NCBI GenBank assembly: GCA_028280565.1
Contig: JANQLQ010000157.1
Coordinates: 1 to 64,000, forward strand
Origin: Fulvivirga sp.
GTDB lineage: Bacteria; Bacteroidota; Bacteroidia; Cytophagales; Cyclobacteriaceae
Reading direction: 5' to 3'
Length of the DNA stretch: 64,000 nt
The position numbers and the translations under genes were made by a program. Shown here piece after piece: positions 54,101-62,443 of this stretch (its first letter is position 1; the number at the start of each line of letters is the position of its first letter). The notes beneath the pieces were generated by a model. The model saw only the letters and a program-made list of their open reading frames with translations, had not been told where the DNA came from and did not search any database.

Positions 54101-54391
54101 TTAATGATACCTTTCGTAGGAGAGGACAACAGCAAAAAGCAGGGGATTGCCAGGTCCCCTGTGCCGTCGATTTCAAGCCGGTTTGGCACGGCGAACTTTT
54201 ATGTAGGCACTACATTGGAAAGGCCCGGCGAAACCGAGGAGAGATTGGTGGAACAAGCAGAACAAAAACTGGAAGAAGCCTTGAAAAAAGTTAACCGTTT
54301 TTTCAGAGAAGACTGGACACAATACAGGCGGGAGGTGGAACAAGCAGACCTATCTCCTTTTAAGGATTATGAACCTTTACAAAACAACTAA
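51110..54391 (+). CDS. VPS10/BNR-repeat exported protein
   Basis: 1093 residues. Signal peptide (1-23). Then a long region of sortilin/VPS10-like beta-propeller blades (about 30-740) with many S-x-D-x-G-x-x-W BNR/Asp-box turns, e.g. S-L-D-G-G-K-N-W, T-T-D-G-G-K-T-W, T-V-D-G-G-D-N-W, S-R-D-G-G-Q-S-W and S-T-D-A-G-R-N-W. A basic linker (about 800-835; R-R-K-R-N-P-V-P-P-P) and a C-terminal helical part follow. Proteins of this type are common in marine Bacteroidota, are exported and often occur with peptidases; here a CocE-type hydrolase follows by 5 bp. Confidence 0.88.
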   Translation: MTRSIRNGIVALLFIATHSLFSQTLDMEMLKGMKPRSIGPAGMSGRVTAIDVVHKDPSTIYVGTASGGLWKSESGGIDWKPVFDKMEVMSIGAVAIQQDNPGVVWAGTGEGNPRNSLNGGYGIYKSLDGGKNWELMGLEKTRNIHRIIIHKDNPDIVYVGAIGSPWGEHPERGVFKTTDGGKTWKKVLFVDEKTGTADLVVDPNNPNKLFAAMWEHRRKPWTFNSGGPGSGLYITVDGGDNWKKLTDEDGLPKGDLGRIGLAVAKSDPKRVYALVESKKNALYRSEDGGYKWTKINDKGEIGNRPFYYSEIYVDPQNENRLYSLFTYVNVSEDGGKSFKQLMKAYGSSQGVHPDHHAWWIHPEDPDFMIEGNDGGLNITHDRGRTWRFVENLPLAQFYHISVDMEYPYNVYGGMQDNGSWAGPAYVWKSQGIRNAYWQEISFGDGFDVVPDPDNSRYGYSMSQQGFVVRYDRVTGHTKIVRPTHPDPDMRLRFNWNAAIAQDPFDNSTLYFGSQFVHKSTDKGGTWTVISPDLTTNDPEKQKQHESGGLTMDATGAENNTTILAIAPSPIEKGLLWVGTDDGYVQISRDGGQSWTNVTSNITGMPRGSWVAQVKASTYNAGEAFVVVNNYRNFDFKPYLFHTQDYGRTWKSLVKESQVWTYTLSFVQDPVEPNLMFLGSEGGLYVSTDAGRNWTHWTNEYPKVSTMDLAIHPREYDLVIGTYGRAAYVLDDIRPLRAIAKEGAGVLNRQIKIFDPADAYITLNQEASGTRFAGNAMYNGENRRRGAMISYVINKPGKEKKVEATPPPATTKSRRRKRNPVPPPAPNPATVSNEDTAKVSYDSLTLQVFDDKGTLIRTLKTKAPKDSGLHRMYWGLNEKGIRKASRRKPKKSGPEPGGVTVLPGRYKLRLKYGEKMDSTLINVRFDPRVEMSNSVLAAKRSMLKRIEKSEELAAEAMHRLVESKELVGDYTQKMKDKDAEQFKELIEKGKTVKDSIESLMIPFVGEDNSKKQGIARSPVPSISSRFGTANFYVGTTLERPGETEERLVEQAEQKLEEALKKVNRFFREDWTQYRREVEQADLSPFKDYEPLQNN

Positions 54392-54396
54392 AGCAT

Positions 54397-56319
54397 ATGA
54401 AGAGCAGCAAGATGAGGGTGACCCTATTGGCCATGATGATGGTTACATGTTCAGTGGTATGGGGCCAAGACCAGGATTCAATTTTTGTACGGCAGAACTA
54501 TGAGAAAATGGAGTATAAAATACCCATGCGCGATGGGATAAAGCTTCATACTACGGTGTATATGCCAAAGGATAAGACGAAAAAATACCCCATTTTAATG
54601 CAACGGACCCCTTACAGTTCCAGGCCCTATGGTGAAGGACAAATGCGTAATAGCATCGGGCCATCACCATATTTAATGCGCGATATGTATATCATCGTTT
54701 ACCAAGATGTACGTGGCCGGTGGATGTCGGAAGGGGACTATGATAATATGCGGCCACATATAAAAGGTAACAATCCGAAAAATAAAAAAGAGATCGATGA
54801 AAGCTCCGATACCTTTGATACCATTGAATGGTTGCTCAAAAACATTAAAAATAATAATGGTAAAGTAGGTCAGTGGGGTATCTCCTACCCCGGGTTTTAC
54901 ACGGCCGCTGCGTTGCCAGAAGCGCACCCGGCATTGGTAGCCTCTTCTCCCCAGGCCCCTATTGCCGACTTCTTTTTCGATGACTTCCACCATATGGGGG
55001 CTTTTTTGCAGAGCTACCTGGCCGCCTATCCTGTATTCGGCCACCAGTCAGAGCCTACCTCCGAAAGCTGGTATGAAGATAAGTGGGATCCCCTGAGAGG
55101 ATACAGCGCCTCCTTCCGTGATGGTTACCAATATGGGCTGGAGCTTGGGCCGTTGAAAACGGTTACTGAAAAGATCTTCACGGATAACTTCTTCTGGCAA
55201 CAGACGGTAGAACACCCTAACTATGATGAATTTTGGCAAAAAAGGAGCATCCTTCCCCACCTTTCCGGGATAGATCATGCCGTGATGACCGTAGGGGGCT
55301 GGTTTGATGCAGAAGACCTCTATGGTCCCCTCAATATTTACAAGACCGTAGAAGAAAACAACAAAAAAGCTGACAATACGATCGTGATGGGGCCTTGGAG
55401 CCATGGCGACTGGGCCAGGGAAAGAGGATACCAGGCAGTAAACCACATTTACTTTGGAGATAGTATCTCTACTTTTTACCAGCTGGATATAGAAAGGCCA
55501 TTCTTCAACCACCATCTAAAAGGAGAAGGAGATCTCGACTTACCCGAGGCCTATATGTTCGATACGGGCATCAATGCGTGGAAAAAATTTGATGTATGGC
55601 CACCGAAAGACATCGAGCCTGTAAGGCTCCGTTTTGCAGAAGGAGGCAGGCTGGTACTGAACGAAGAAGTAGACAAAGAGGCAACCTTTGCTTATGTAAG
55701 CGATCCTGCCAAACCCGTACCTTACGTTTCAGAAACAGAACCTGTTACTTTCACACCTAGGAGGTTCATGACCGATGATCAACGCCATGCCAGCAAACGA
55801 CCGGATGTGCTCACTTTTCAAACCGACCCACTCGAAGAAGATATCACCCTGGCCGGGGAGATCGTGGCCCGCTTGAGGGTATCGCTTTCCAGTACTGACG
55901 CTGACTTTATTGTGAAGCTCATCGATGTCAATGGACCCAATTCCCAGCCTACAAAAACTACACCGGGTCATGTAGTGATGCCCGGCTACCAGCAATTGGT
56001 GCGCCATGAAGTATTCCGGGGGCGCTTTCGAAATAGCTTCTCCAAACCCGAACCCTTTGCGCCCGGCGAAGTAGAAGAGGTCAATTTTCCATTACAAGAT
56101 ATTTTGCACACCTTCAAAAAAGGGCATCGCATCATGATCCAGGTACACAGCACTTGGTTCCCGTACATAGATAGGAACCCCCAAAAATACGTAGACAACA
56201 TTTATAAAGCCGATGCAGAAGATTTTATTAAAGCGGAGATCAAAGTGCATGGGAGTTCGGTGATCGAGATCGGTGAAGATCAGTCAATGAATATACCGTT
56301 GGATATTTATAAGAAGTAA
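54397..56319 (+). CDS. CocE/NonD family hydrolase (X-Pro dipeptidyl-peptidase-like)
   Basis: 640 residues with a signal peptide (1-23). The peptidase S15/CocE domain has M-R-D-G-I-K-L-H-T-T-V-Y-M-P (about 41-54), Y-Q-D-V-R-G-R-W-M-S-E-G (about 99-110), the nucleophile G-Q-W-G-I-S-Y-P-G (about 158-166, Ser in G-I-S-Y) and G-P-W-S-H-G (about 332-337). A C-terminal jelly-roll (PepX_C, about 400-625) follows. It hydrolyses an ester or amide, perhaps a Xaa-Pro peptide, outside the cytoplasm. Cotranscribed with the VPS10 protein, then a strong terminator. Confidence 0.92.
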   Translation: MKSSKMRVTLLAMMMVTCSVVWGQDQDSIFVRQNYEKMEYKIPMRDGIKLHTTVYMPKDKTKKYPILMQRTPYSSRPYGEGQMRNSIGPSPYLMRDMYIIVYQDVRGRWMSEGDYDNMRPHIKGNNPKNKKEIDESSDTFDTIEWLLKNIKNNNGKVGQWGISYPGFYTAAALPEAHPALVASSPQAPIADFFFDDFHHMGAFLQSYLAAYPVFGHQSEPTSESWYEDKWDPLRGYSASFRDGYQYGLELGPLKTVTEKIFTDNFFWQQTVEHPNYDEFWQKRSILPHLSGIDHAVMTVGGWFDAEDLYGPLNIYKTVEENNKKADNTIVMGPWSHGDWARERGYQAVNHIYFGDSISTFYQLDIERPFFNHHLKGEGDLDLPEAYMFDTGINAWKKFDVWPPKDIEPVRLRFAEGGRLVLNEEVDKEATFAYVSDPAKPVPYVSETEPVTFTPRRFMTDDQRHASKRPDVLTFQTDPLEEDITLAGEIVARLRVSLSSTDADFIVKLIDVNGPNSQPTKTTPGHVVMPGYQQLVRHEVFRGRFRNSFSKPEPFAPGEVEEVNFPLQDILHTFKKGHRIMIQVHSTWFPYIDRNPQKYVDNIYKADAEDFIKAEIKVHGSSVIEIGEDQSMNIPLDIYKK

Positions 56320-56339
56320 GGATTTTGGTTAATTTCGGA

Positions 56340-56373
56340 AACCCCATAGCTAATTGTTATTAGCTATGGGGTT
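56340..56373. terminator. Strong bidirectional-type terminator
   Basis: 15-bp perfect stem, AACCCCATAGCTAAT (56340-56354) with ATTAGCTATGGGGTT (56359-56373), loop of 4. It ends the CocE operon and may also stop transcription from the broken DUF2335 gene on the other strand. Confidence 0.85.
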
Positions 56374-56414
56374 TCTTGAAGTGGTATTCTTGATTTTTAC
56401 TTACAACATTAGTC

Positions 56415-56903
56415 TTATCCTTGAGAATCCTTTTGCTGATACTTCCTTCCGACCACGAATACCGTAACCAAGCCTACAATCGTTGTGGTCCCAAAAATCC
56501 CAGCAATAGCTTCATGTCCTAGAAGTGTTAACATTGTTGCTAAAGATAACCCTAGGATTCCGAGAATGAATCCAAATACTTGCCCCCGACCACTTTGCTT
56601 TAACTCTTCTTTTATCGCTTAATTTTCGAGATGCATCCGGTGCTGAGATTGTTTTTCAGTCATAGAGATTATCCTTTCCGCCCCATTTTGTACCACTTTA
56701 TTGTAACCTTTAAGTAATTCCGGAGGGGGGATTGGGCCACTAAATTCTGTTTCCTGCCCCACAGAAATTCCTAGCACTACCTCTGCTATTTGTTTTCTTT
56801 TTTCTTCAGGTATCCCAGGGTCATCTATGATAGGTCGTAGTTCCTTGGGAATATCAATCTGCTTTAAGGTATTATCCCCAGTTTCTTGGTCCTTTTTACT
56901 CAT
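56415..56903 (-). pseudogene. DUF2335 membrane protein gene broken by an in-frame stop
   Basis: One reading frame of 163 codons from ATG 56903 to TAA 56415-56417, interrupted only by TAA at 56619-56621. The N-terminal part (94 residues) ends Q-H-R-M-H-L-E-N; beyond the stop the frame continues A-I-K-E-E-L-K-Q-S-G-R-G-Q-V-F-G-F-I-L, two membrane helices and a basic tail, exactly what DUF2335 proteins have after the H-R-x-x-L-E-x-x-A segment. Thus a nonsense mutation (AAA-like codon to TAA) or recoding splits it. Confidence 0.82.
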
Positions 56904-56918
56904 CTAGGGGGTTAGAGT

Positions 56919-57137
56919 TTACTTTTTAAGGTTTTTTTCAAGGTTAGATGCCGATGTTTTTAGGTCTTGTCCAATAACTCCCCAATCCGATTCAAGTGCC
57001 TTGAGATCAGCTATGGCCCCACTGTTTGTATAATTAAAAGTAAAATATCGACCTTGAACATTAAAAACACTACCCATTCCCACTAAAAAATTAGTTTTTG
57101 GGAATAAAAAATTACTCTTGTAGTTTTTTGATTTCAT
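56919..57137 (-). CDS. Small protein upstream of the DUF2335 gene
   Basis: 72 residues, no clear signal or membrane helix. It includes N-F-L-V-G-M-G-S-V-F-N-V-Q-G-R-Y-F (about 16-32) and D-L-K-A-L-E-S-D-W-G-V-I-G-Q-D-L (about 44-59). It lies 15 bp before the DUF2335 gene on the same strand and forms a two-gene unit with it. No family name is recognised; the charged C-terminus could form a coiled coil. Confidence 0.6.
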   Translation of the reverse strand: MKSKNYKSNFLFPKTNFLVGMGSVFNVQGRYFTFNYTNSGAIADLKALESDWGVIGQDLKTSASNLEKNLKK

Positions 57138-57296
57138 TGTTTACAATAATACCCATACACGCTGTTAATCAATAACGAAAAACAAGAATTATTTTTTCAC
57201 GGTATAGGAAACGAGCAGACTACAGGGGCTAGGGGTGAATACCAGGAACAAACATTCTGGTTAGTTACCTGTTCTATTTTCCTAATCCACTAGATT

Positions 57297-57851
57297 TTGT
57301 CTACCGAAGTCCGGCATATCGCCCAGAAGGTGTCTATTGATGAGCAAATCGTAAGTTTATTACAGGCTAAAGATAAACGTGCACTCCATTTGATTTACGA
57401 GCACTATGCCCCGGTTTTGATCAACGTGATCCTACGCGTGGTACGTGATAAGCCTATGGCCGAAGATGTTTTCCAAGAAGCCCTGCTCAAGGTTTGGAAG
57501 AATAGCCATTCGTACAATGCAGAAAAGGGGAGTTTATTTACTTGGCTCACAAGGGTTTGTCGGAATGCCGCCATTGATAAGACGCGATCCAAAGACTTTA
57601 GGCAAACGGAAAAATCCAAAACAGCGGTAGACCTCGTAAGTATTACGGGGCTAAGTGACCGGGAGGACGTAGAACATTTATATATGCACCAACTCGTGGA
57701 TCAACTGCCTGTGATTCAGCGAAAATTGATAGATTTGGCTTATTTCCAAGGATATACGCAAAAGGAGATCGCCGAAAAACTGGATATGCCCCTGGGAACA
57801 GTAAAAACTAGGATAAGACTAGCGCTCAAGCATTTGAGATCGATTATTTAG
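57297..57851 (+). CDS. RNA polymerase sigma factor, ECF type
   Basis: 184 residues from a TTG at 57297; a GTG at 57330 is an alternative that would still keep region 2. Region 2 shows A-E-D-V-F-Q-E-A-L-L-K-V-W-K (about 56-69) and L-F-T-W-L-T-R-V-C-R-N-A-A-I-D (about 81-95); region 4 shows L-P-V-I-Q-R-K-L-I-D-L-A-Y-F-Q-G-Y-T-Q-K-E-I-A-E-K-L (about 139-164). The anti-sigma gene follows immediately, so it is held inactive by it until a signal arrives. Confidence 0.9.
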   Translation: MSTEVRHIAQKVSIDEQIVSLLQAKDKRALHLIYEHYAPVLINVILRVVRDKPMAEDVFQEALLKVWKNSHSYNAEKGSLFTWLTRVCRNAAIDKTRSKDFRQTEKSKTAVDLVSITGLSDREDVEHLYMHQLVDQLPVIQRKLIDLAYFQGYTQKEIAEKLDMPLGTVKTRIRLALKHLRSII

Positions 57852-57852
57852 A

Positions 57853-58677
57853 GTGAACATTCAAGAGTACATAGAATCAGGCATATTAGAGACCTACCTG
57901 GCGGGTGAATTAGATCATGAAGAAATGCTGGCAGTAGATAAAATGGCCGCCCAGCACCCGGAAATCAGTGAAGAGCTGACCAGGCTGAGGGAATCCATTG
58001 TACGATATGCCCGGGTTGCCCATAAAGAGCCTGGCCGGCGGGTATTAACCCATGTTTTGAACGCTATCGAGGAAGAAGAGAAAGGAGAAGAAAAACCTGC
58101 ACCGGGTAAACCTGTAGGATCAACAGGAAACTCCAATAATCCTGGCATCTTTTCCACCTGGTCCATGGCAGCTACCTTTCTGCTATTGGTAAGTATCGGG
58201 TTTAATTTCTATTTTTTTTCGGAGCTCCAAAATGCGGAAGGACTGGTAAAGGAATTAGCACAAGAAAAGACATTCTTATCTGAAAGAGCCAAAACCACCA
58301 CCCAGCAGTTGGACTATGCTAACCTGAGGATCGCGCATTTTCTCAACGGGGACAACATACACGTAAGAATGGATGGCTCCGAGATATCACCAAGCTCTTT
58401 TGCCAACGTATTCTGGAATAGGAAAACAAATGCCGTATTTATCAGTGTAGACAATCTCCCCGAGCCTCCTCATGGGCATCAGTACCAGCTTTGGGCCATC
58501 AAAGAAGGTCAGCCGCCGATAGATGCTGGCATATTTGACCACAACGCACTCGTACAAGAATTAAAAGTAATACGAGGAGAGGTAAGAGCTTTTGCTGTCA
58601 CCTTGGAAAAAGAAGGGGGCACCCAGTATGCAACGGTGGAAAAAACCTATGTAAAAGGTTTTTTGAAAAAAAGTTGA
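57853..58677 (+). CDS. Anti-sigma factor with RskA-type C-terminal domain
   Basis: 274 residues from GTG 57853, one base after the sigma factor stop. The first 75 residues form a ZAS-like cytoplasmic part, although I see no zinc-binding H-x-x-x-C-x-x-C. A single membrane helix (about 100-120) leads to a periplasmic RskA domain (about 150-274) with F-I-S-V-D-N-L-P-x-x-P-x-G-H-Q-Y-Q-L-W-A-I (about 196-216). It binds and restrains the upstream sigma factor. Confidence 0.87.
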   Translation: MNIQEYIESGILETYLAGELDHEEMLAVDKMAAQHPEISEELTRLRESIVRYARVAHKEPGRRVLTHVLNAIEEEEKGEEKPAPGKPVGSTGNSNNPGIFSTWSMAATFLLLVSIGFNFYFFSELQNAEGLVKELAQEKTFLSERAKTTTQQLDYANLRIAHFLNGDNIHVRMDGSEISPSSFANVFWNRKTNAVFISVDNLPEPPHGHQYQLWAIKEGQPPIDAGIFDHNALVQELKVIRGEVRAFAVTLEKEGGTQYATVEKTYVKGFLKKS

Positions 58678-58743
58678 CCTCGAAAAATCCAACCCGCAGT
58701 TCTAGGTCGTAGTTAGGATGTATTTGATTTTTAATTAATAAAC

Positions 58744-59256
58744 ATGCTAACAGAAATGAAAACTCAAAAAATGAAATTTGTATTACTTGGGATGATCGTG
58801 GCGCTATTTGCTTTCTCTTCATCCGTAAGATCCCAATCAAAAGATATTGTAGACTTGGCGGCCGGTAATGAAAGCCTAAAAACGTTGGTGGCAGCGGTGA
58901 AAGCAGGTGGATTGGTAGAGACGCTGAAAGGCAAAGGACCTTTCACCGTTTTTGCCCCAACAGATGATGCGTTTGCAGCCCTTCCCGAGGGCACCTTGGA
59001 ATCCTTGTTAAAACCGGAAAACAAAGACCAGTTGGTAGCAGTCCTTACTTACCATGTAGTCGCTGGAAAAGTGATGTCAAAGGATCTTTCAAACGGCCAA
59101 AAAGCAGCCACGGTACAAGGAGAAAAGGTAAAAGTCTCAATCGGTAAAATGGGTGTAAAGATTGACGACGCCAAAGTAGTAGCTGCCGATGTAAAAGCTA
59201 AAAACGGGGTAGTACACGTTATTGACAAGGTGATCTTGCCACCTTCTATGAAATAA
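58744..59256 (+). CDS. Fasciclin domain protein, exported
   Basis: 170 residues. Three in-frame ATGs (58744, 58756, 58771) all leave a signal peptide ending near V-R-S-Q. One FAS1 domain follows (about 36-168), with F-T-V-F-A-P-T-D-D-A-F-A-A-L-P (H1 motif, about 68-82) and the Y-H-V-V (about 101-104) plus V-I-D-K-V (H2, about 160-164) motifs. FAS1 proteins act in adhesion or as small-molecule binders. Its position after sigma/anti-sigma suggests that it is a target or accessory of that pair. Confidence 0.92.
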   Translation: MLTEMKTQKMKFVLLGMIVALFAFSSSVRSQSKDIVDLAAGNESLKTLVAAVKAGGLVETLKGKGPFTVFAPTDDAFAALPEGTLESLLKPENKDQLVAVLTYHVVAGKVMSKDLSNGQKAATVQGEKVKVSIGKMGVKIDDAKVVAADVKAKNGVVHVIDKVILPPSMK

Positions 59257-59278
59257 TCGCATTGGCTGAGATCGGTAA

Positions 59279-59309
59279 AAAGAGATTCTCATTCTTTGAG
59301 AATCTCTTT
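59279..59309 (+). terminator. Terminator after the fasciclin gene
   Basis: 13-bp perfect stem AAAGAGATTCTCA (59279-59291) with TGAGAATCTCTTT (59297-59309), T-rich both ways. Confidence 0.85.
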
Positions 59310-59456
59310 ATTTGATTCTTGAATAATTGTATTTGCGTTTAAGCAATTTTAATTTAGAGGTTTGTAGTGTTCGCTGCCCATAATTTCCTACGGTACGGGT
59401 TACAAAACCGTACCAATGGGTATGGATAACCATAGGTAAACCCATTTTCCACAACC

Positions 59457-60614
59457 ATGTACAATAAAGGCTTTAATTTAGGCTTGATCTGCCTTTTGGC
59501 AGTGATACAGGCCACTGCACAAATAAACTACGTGTCTAACGACAATCAAACTGGTGATTGGTTAGACGACAATTCGTGGATCGATGTTGCTGCATGGGCT
59601 AACCAAAATCCCTCGCAGCCTACTAACTCCACTGCAAGTAGTATTGATGTTTATGGGTACATCACAAGGCAAGGAGATCTAAACGTCACCAACGCTAATC
59701 CTGTCATTACGGTTAGAGACACGCTAGTGGTCACTGGGAATACATTGCTCGGCTCAGGAGCTTCGTTGAACGTGCCCGCCGGAGGCTTGTTGATTGTCAC
59801 GGGCAACCTCACCACGCAGGGAGCTTTTACGCTTGGGAATGCCGGCCGTGTAGTGGTGGGAGGAGATGTTAGTGTCACTAATGGCAGTATTACCAATAAC
59901 CAAGATTTTTATATATTAGGTTCCACCTCCGTATCCGGTGGAGGGGGCGTCTTAGGCTGTGCCAGCCCACCATGTGATCCTGCGACCCTCTTCGGAGATG
60001 AGAGCGACCTACGTAACAATGACCCTTCGCTAGAGATATTTTTACAAACCCTGAGTGTATTACCTGTAGAATACGTTTCGTTTACTGCTTACAGTGAACA
60101 GCCGGGCATAACGCTGTCCTGGGCAACCGCCAGCGAACTCAATAACGATTACTTCGAAATACAAAGGTCAGTCAACGGTACTGATTTTCAAACCATTGGG
60201 CGTGTAGATGGACATGGGACCTCGTATCATACCATCCAGTATAGTTTTACTGACACCTCACCTAAGGATGGCGTAAACTATTATCGACTGAAACAATATG
60301 ACTTCGACGGGGCTTTTGAATACAGCCAACTGGTGAAAGAATTCTTTAACTTAAAACCGGTAGTCGACTTGAAGTTTTTCCCTAACCCGGCATCAGAAAA
60401 GCTCAACATCATTTTTGACCAAAGATTCCTCAATACCAATGTCCAGGTAAAGCTCTATGATAGCAAAGGCATTGTGGCAGTGGAGCAAGAGATAATCCCT
60501 ACCTCACTGGCTTCCGTGATAGAACTAGACCGACTTGAGGATCCGGGAATTTATATGCTTCATGTTTCCAATCACGCCTTTGAAGAGTCCAACCCGGTTT
60601 TAGTGACCCGGTAA
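59457..60614 (+). CDS. Secreted protein with type IX sorting domain
   Basis: 385 residues: signal peptide (1-22), a beta-solenoid-like region with repeated short strands (about 45-185), an immunoglobulin-like region with Y-R-L-K-Q-Y-D-F-D-G (about 277-286) and a C-terminal T9SS type A domain (about 300-385) with F-F-P-N-P-A-S-E-K-L-N-I-I and I-Y-M-L-H-V. It would be exported through Sec and then T9SS to the surface. A pair of cysteines lies in G-C-A-S-P-P-C (about 168-174). Confidence 0.85.
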   Translation: MYNKGFNLGLICLLAVIQATAQINYVSNDNQTGDWLDDNSWIDVAAWANQNPSQPTNSTASSIDVYGYITRQGDLNVTNANPVITVRDTLVVTGNTLLGSGASLNVPAGGLLIVTGNLTTQGAFTLGNAGRVVVGGDVSVTNGSITNNQDFYILGSTSVSGGGGVLGCASPPCDPATLFGDESDLRNNDPSLEIFLQTLSVLPVEYVSFTAYSEQPGITLSWATASELNNDYFEIQRSVNGTDFQTIGRVDGHGTSYHTIQYSFTDTSPKDGVNYYRLKQYDFDGAFEYSQLVKEFFNLKPVVDLKFFPNPASEKLNIIFDQRFLNTNVQVKLYDSKGIVAVEQEIIPTSLASVIELDRLEDPGIYMLHVSNHAFEESNPVLVTR

Positions 60615-60631
60615 TAACATACACCATAGTT

Positions 60632-60783
60632 TGCTAGTGTCCAGTCACACTCCAATGGACAGGTAGGTTACATGTATAATTTAAGGTTGCGGTATTGGGA
60701 AGTTCTCGGCAGTCGGCAATGGGCAAAAGGCAGTAGGCAAAAAAATATAAGATTGTCCATTGCCAACTGCTGACTTTAGGAAG
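60632..60783 (+). repeat. Family C repeat, copy with full hairpin
   Basis: Begins GCTAGTGTCCAGTCACACTCCAATGGAC (small hairpin GTCCA/TGGAC), then TTGCGGTATTGGGAAG and CGGCAATGGGCAAAAGGCAG ... CCATTGCCAACTGCTGAC. An A repeat starts 6 bp on. Confidence 0.75.
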
Positions 60784-60789
60784 GACATC

Positions 60790-61115
60790 ATTGAAAATTC
60801 AAGTGGCGTATGGAGGGGAGACCTCCAGGAACAGCGCGGCACATTGGAGGCCTGTGGGTAAGCGGCCTATAGGGGCTGGGCAGTGCGTTTTGCGCGGAAA
60901 ATGGGCTTTGTTGCTGGCGCCCTTTTCTTTGGGTTCGTTTTCTTTCCTCGAAGGAATGCCTATGGCATGGGCACGCAAAAGAAAATGAAAACTGGACTTA
61001 GAACCACAAACCCCCGCGTATACTGCTCATTCCGTGGCTCCCATTACCCGAAACATCTTAAAATATAGCCTAGTTTGCCAAAATTAAACCTCCTACTATC
61101 AAAGCTAATTTTCAA
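60790..61115 (+). repeat. Family A repeat, copy 8 (full length)
   Basis: ATTGAAAATTCAAGTGGCG to CTAATTTTCAA. GACATC occurs immediately outside both ends (GGACATC|A, CAAA|GACATCC). The left arm of the main stem reads CTTTTCTTTGGG as in copy 5. Confidence 0.87.
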
Positions 61116-61144
61116 AGACATCCTATTTTAACGGTCCTGTTCTC

Positions 61145-61235
61145 AAAGTCAGTAGTCGGCAATAAACAATCGGCAACCTCCTATTTCGCCTAGTACCTAC
61201 TGACCGAGAGCTTCCCAACACTGCAAACAGAGTTC
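61145..61235 (-). repeat. Family C repeat, partial, reverse orientation
   Basis: GTAGTCGGCAATAAACAATCGGCAACC ... TACTGACCGAGAGCTTCCCAACACTGCAA; reverse complement of the C core. With the C at 60632 it places A copy 8 between inverted C copies. Confidence 0.65.
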
Positions 61236-61361
61236 ATCATCTAACCCTACCGGCCATTTGAAGTTTAACGTAACATTAGTGCTACCCACGCATTAAATTG
61301 AGAGAAATTCACCGGCAAAACTTAAATTCGTTTGCCCTGTCAAAGCCTTTGACAAGACGGC

Positions 61362-61369
61362 TATATTTG
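61362..61369 (+). promoter_or_regulatory. -7 box TATATTTG of the glutaminase promoter
   Basis: Exact TAnnTTTG match. Its position overlaps the in-frame GTG at 61369, so the ATG at 61387 is the realistic start. Confidence 0.55.
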
Positions 61370-61386
61370 TGAAAAAGGTGTTTGAA

Positions 61387-62301
61387 ATGAACTATCACGA
61401 TATATTAGCTCGCATACAAGAAGAGGTTTTACCCCTCTCAAATAAAGGAAAAGTAGCAGATTATATCCCACAGCTGGCAAAAGTAGATCCATCAAAATTC
61501 GGCATGTATCTGCATTTGCTCAACGGACAGTCTTACGCTGTGGGAGATTGGGAGGAGCGCTTTTCAATACAAAGTATTTCTAAAGTATTGATGTTATGTA
61601 TGGCCGTTTCGAAATTGGGAGAAAAGGTTTACGAACGTGTGAATGTGGAGCCCTCGGGTGACCCTTTCAACTCACTCGTACAGTTGGAATACGAGCGGGG
61701 CATACCCCGTAATCCCTTTATAAATGCCGGGGCTTTAGTGATCACTGATATGTTGATAGATGCTTTTAACGACCCTAAACAATCCTTTCTTGACTTTACC
61801 AGGGCGGTGAGCGGCCATTTGGATGTACAGTGCAATCCTGCCGTGGCTGAGTCAGAACGTAGGTGTGGTTTCAAGAATTCGGCTATTGTGAACCTCATGA
61901 AGTCTTTCGGCAACATCAAAAACGAGGTAGACCGTGTCCTGGACCTTTATTATGATTTTTGCAGCGTAGATATGAATTGCCAGCAGTTAGCACAAGCCTT
62001 TTGCCTAATAGCCAACCACGGGAGAGGCATTGTGAATGACCAGAAGTACTTATCCGAAAGCCAATTTAAACGGATCACAGCAATTATGATGACCTGCGGA
62101 TTTTACGACGAGGCCGGGGAGTTTGCCTTTAAGGTAGGATTACCCGGTAAAAGCGGCGTAGGAGGAGGTATTATAGCCATTTTGCCTAACGAATTCAGCT
62201 TAGCGGTATGGAGCCCGGGACTAAATGAAAAAGGCAACTCCCTGGTCGGAATGAAAGCGCTGGAAATATTCACGACCCAAACGGCCTGTTCTATTTTTTA
62301 G
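61387..62301 (+). CDS. glsA: Glutaminase A
   Basis: About 304 residues from ATG 61387 (six fewer than with the upstream GTG), the normal length. It deaminates glutamine to glutamate. The serine-hydrolase-like active site F-S-I-Q-S-I-S-K-V (about 58-66; S and K in S-I-S-K), N-S-L-V-Q-L-E (about 95-101), P-R/N-P-F-I-N-A-G-A-L-V-I (about 108-118) and K-S-G-V-G-G-G-I-I-A-I (about 259-269) all match the family. It stands alone with repeats upstream. Confidence 0.95.
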   Translation: MNYHDILARIQEEVLPLSNKGKVADYIPQLAKVDPSKFGMYLHLLNGQSYAVGDWEERFSIQSISKVLMLCMAVSKLGEKVYERVNVEPSGDPFNSLVQLEYERGIPRNPFINAGALVITDMLIDAFNDPKQSFLDFTRAVSGHLDVQCNPAVAESERRCGFKNSAIVNLMKSFGNIKNEVDRVLDLYYDFCSVDMNCQQLAQAFCLIANHGRGIVNDQKYLSESQFKRITAIMMTCGFYDEAGEFAFKVGLPGKSGVGGGIIAILPNEFSLAVWSPGLNEKGNSLVGMKALEIFTTQTACSIF

Positions 62302-62420
62302 TTATACCCTATCAGCGCACATGTTTTTTACTGGCAAGAGAGAACTTCATCATCAATTATTGCCAGTAGCGGTGATCGACAATTTTAGCAGCTCCATGTT
62401 AACGCCTAAAGCTGGACGCT

Positions 62421-62428
62421 TATATTTG
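62421..62428 (+). promoter_or_regulatory. -7 box TATATTTG of the sialidase-like gene
   Basis: Exact TAnnTTTG match, 16 bp before the ATG at 62444, leaving a short leader. Confidence 0.55.
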
Positions 62429-62443
62429 TAAAAAACAGCGTCC

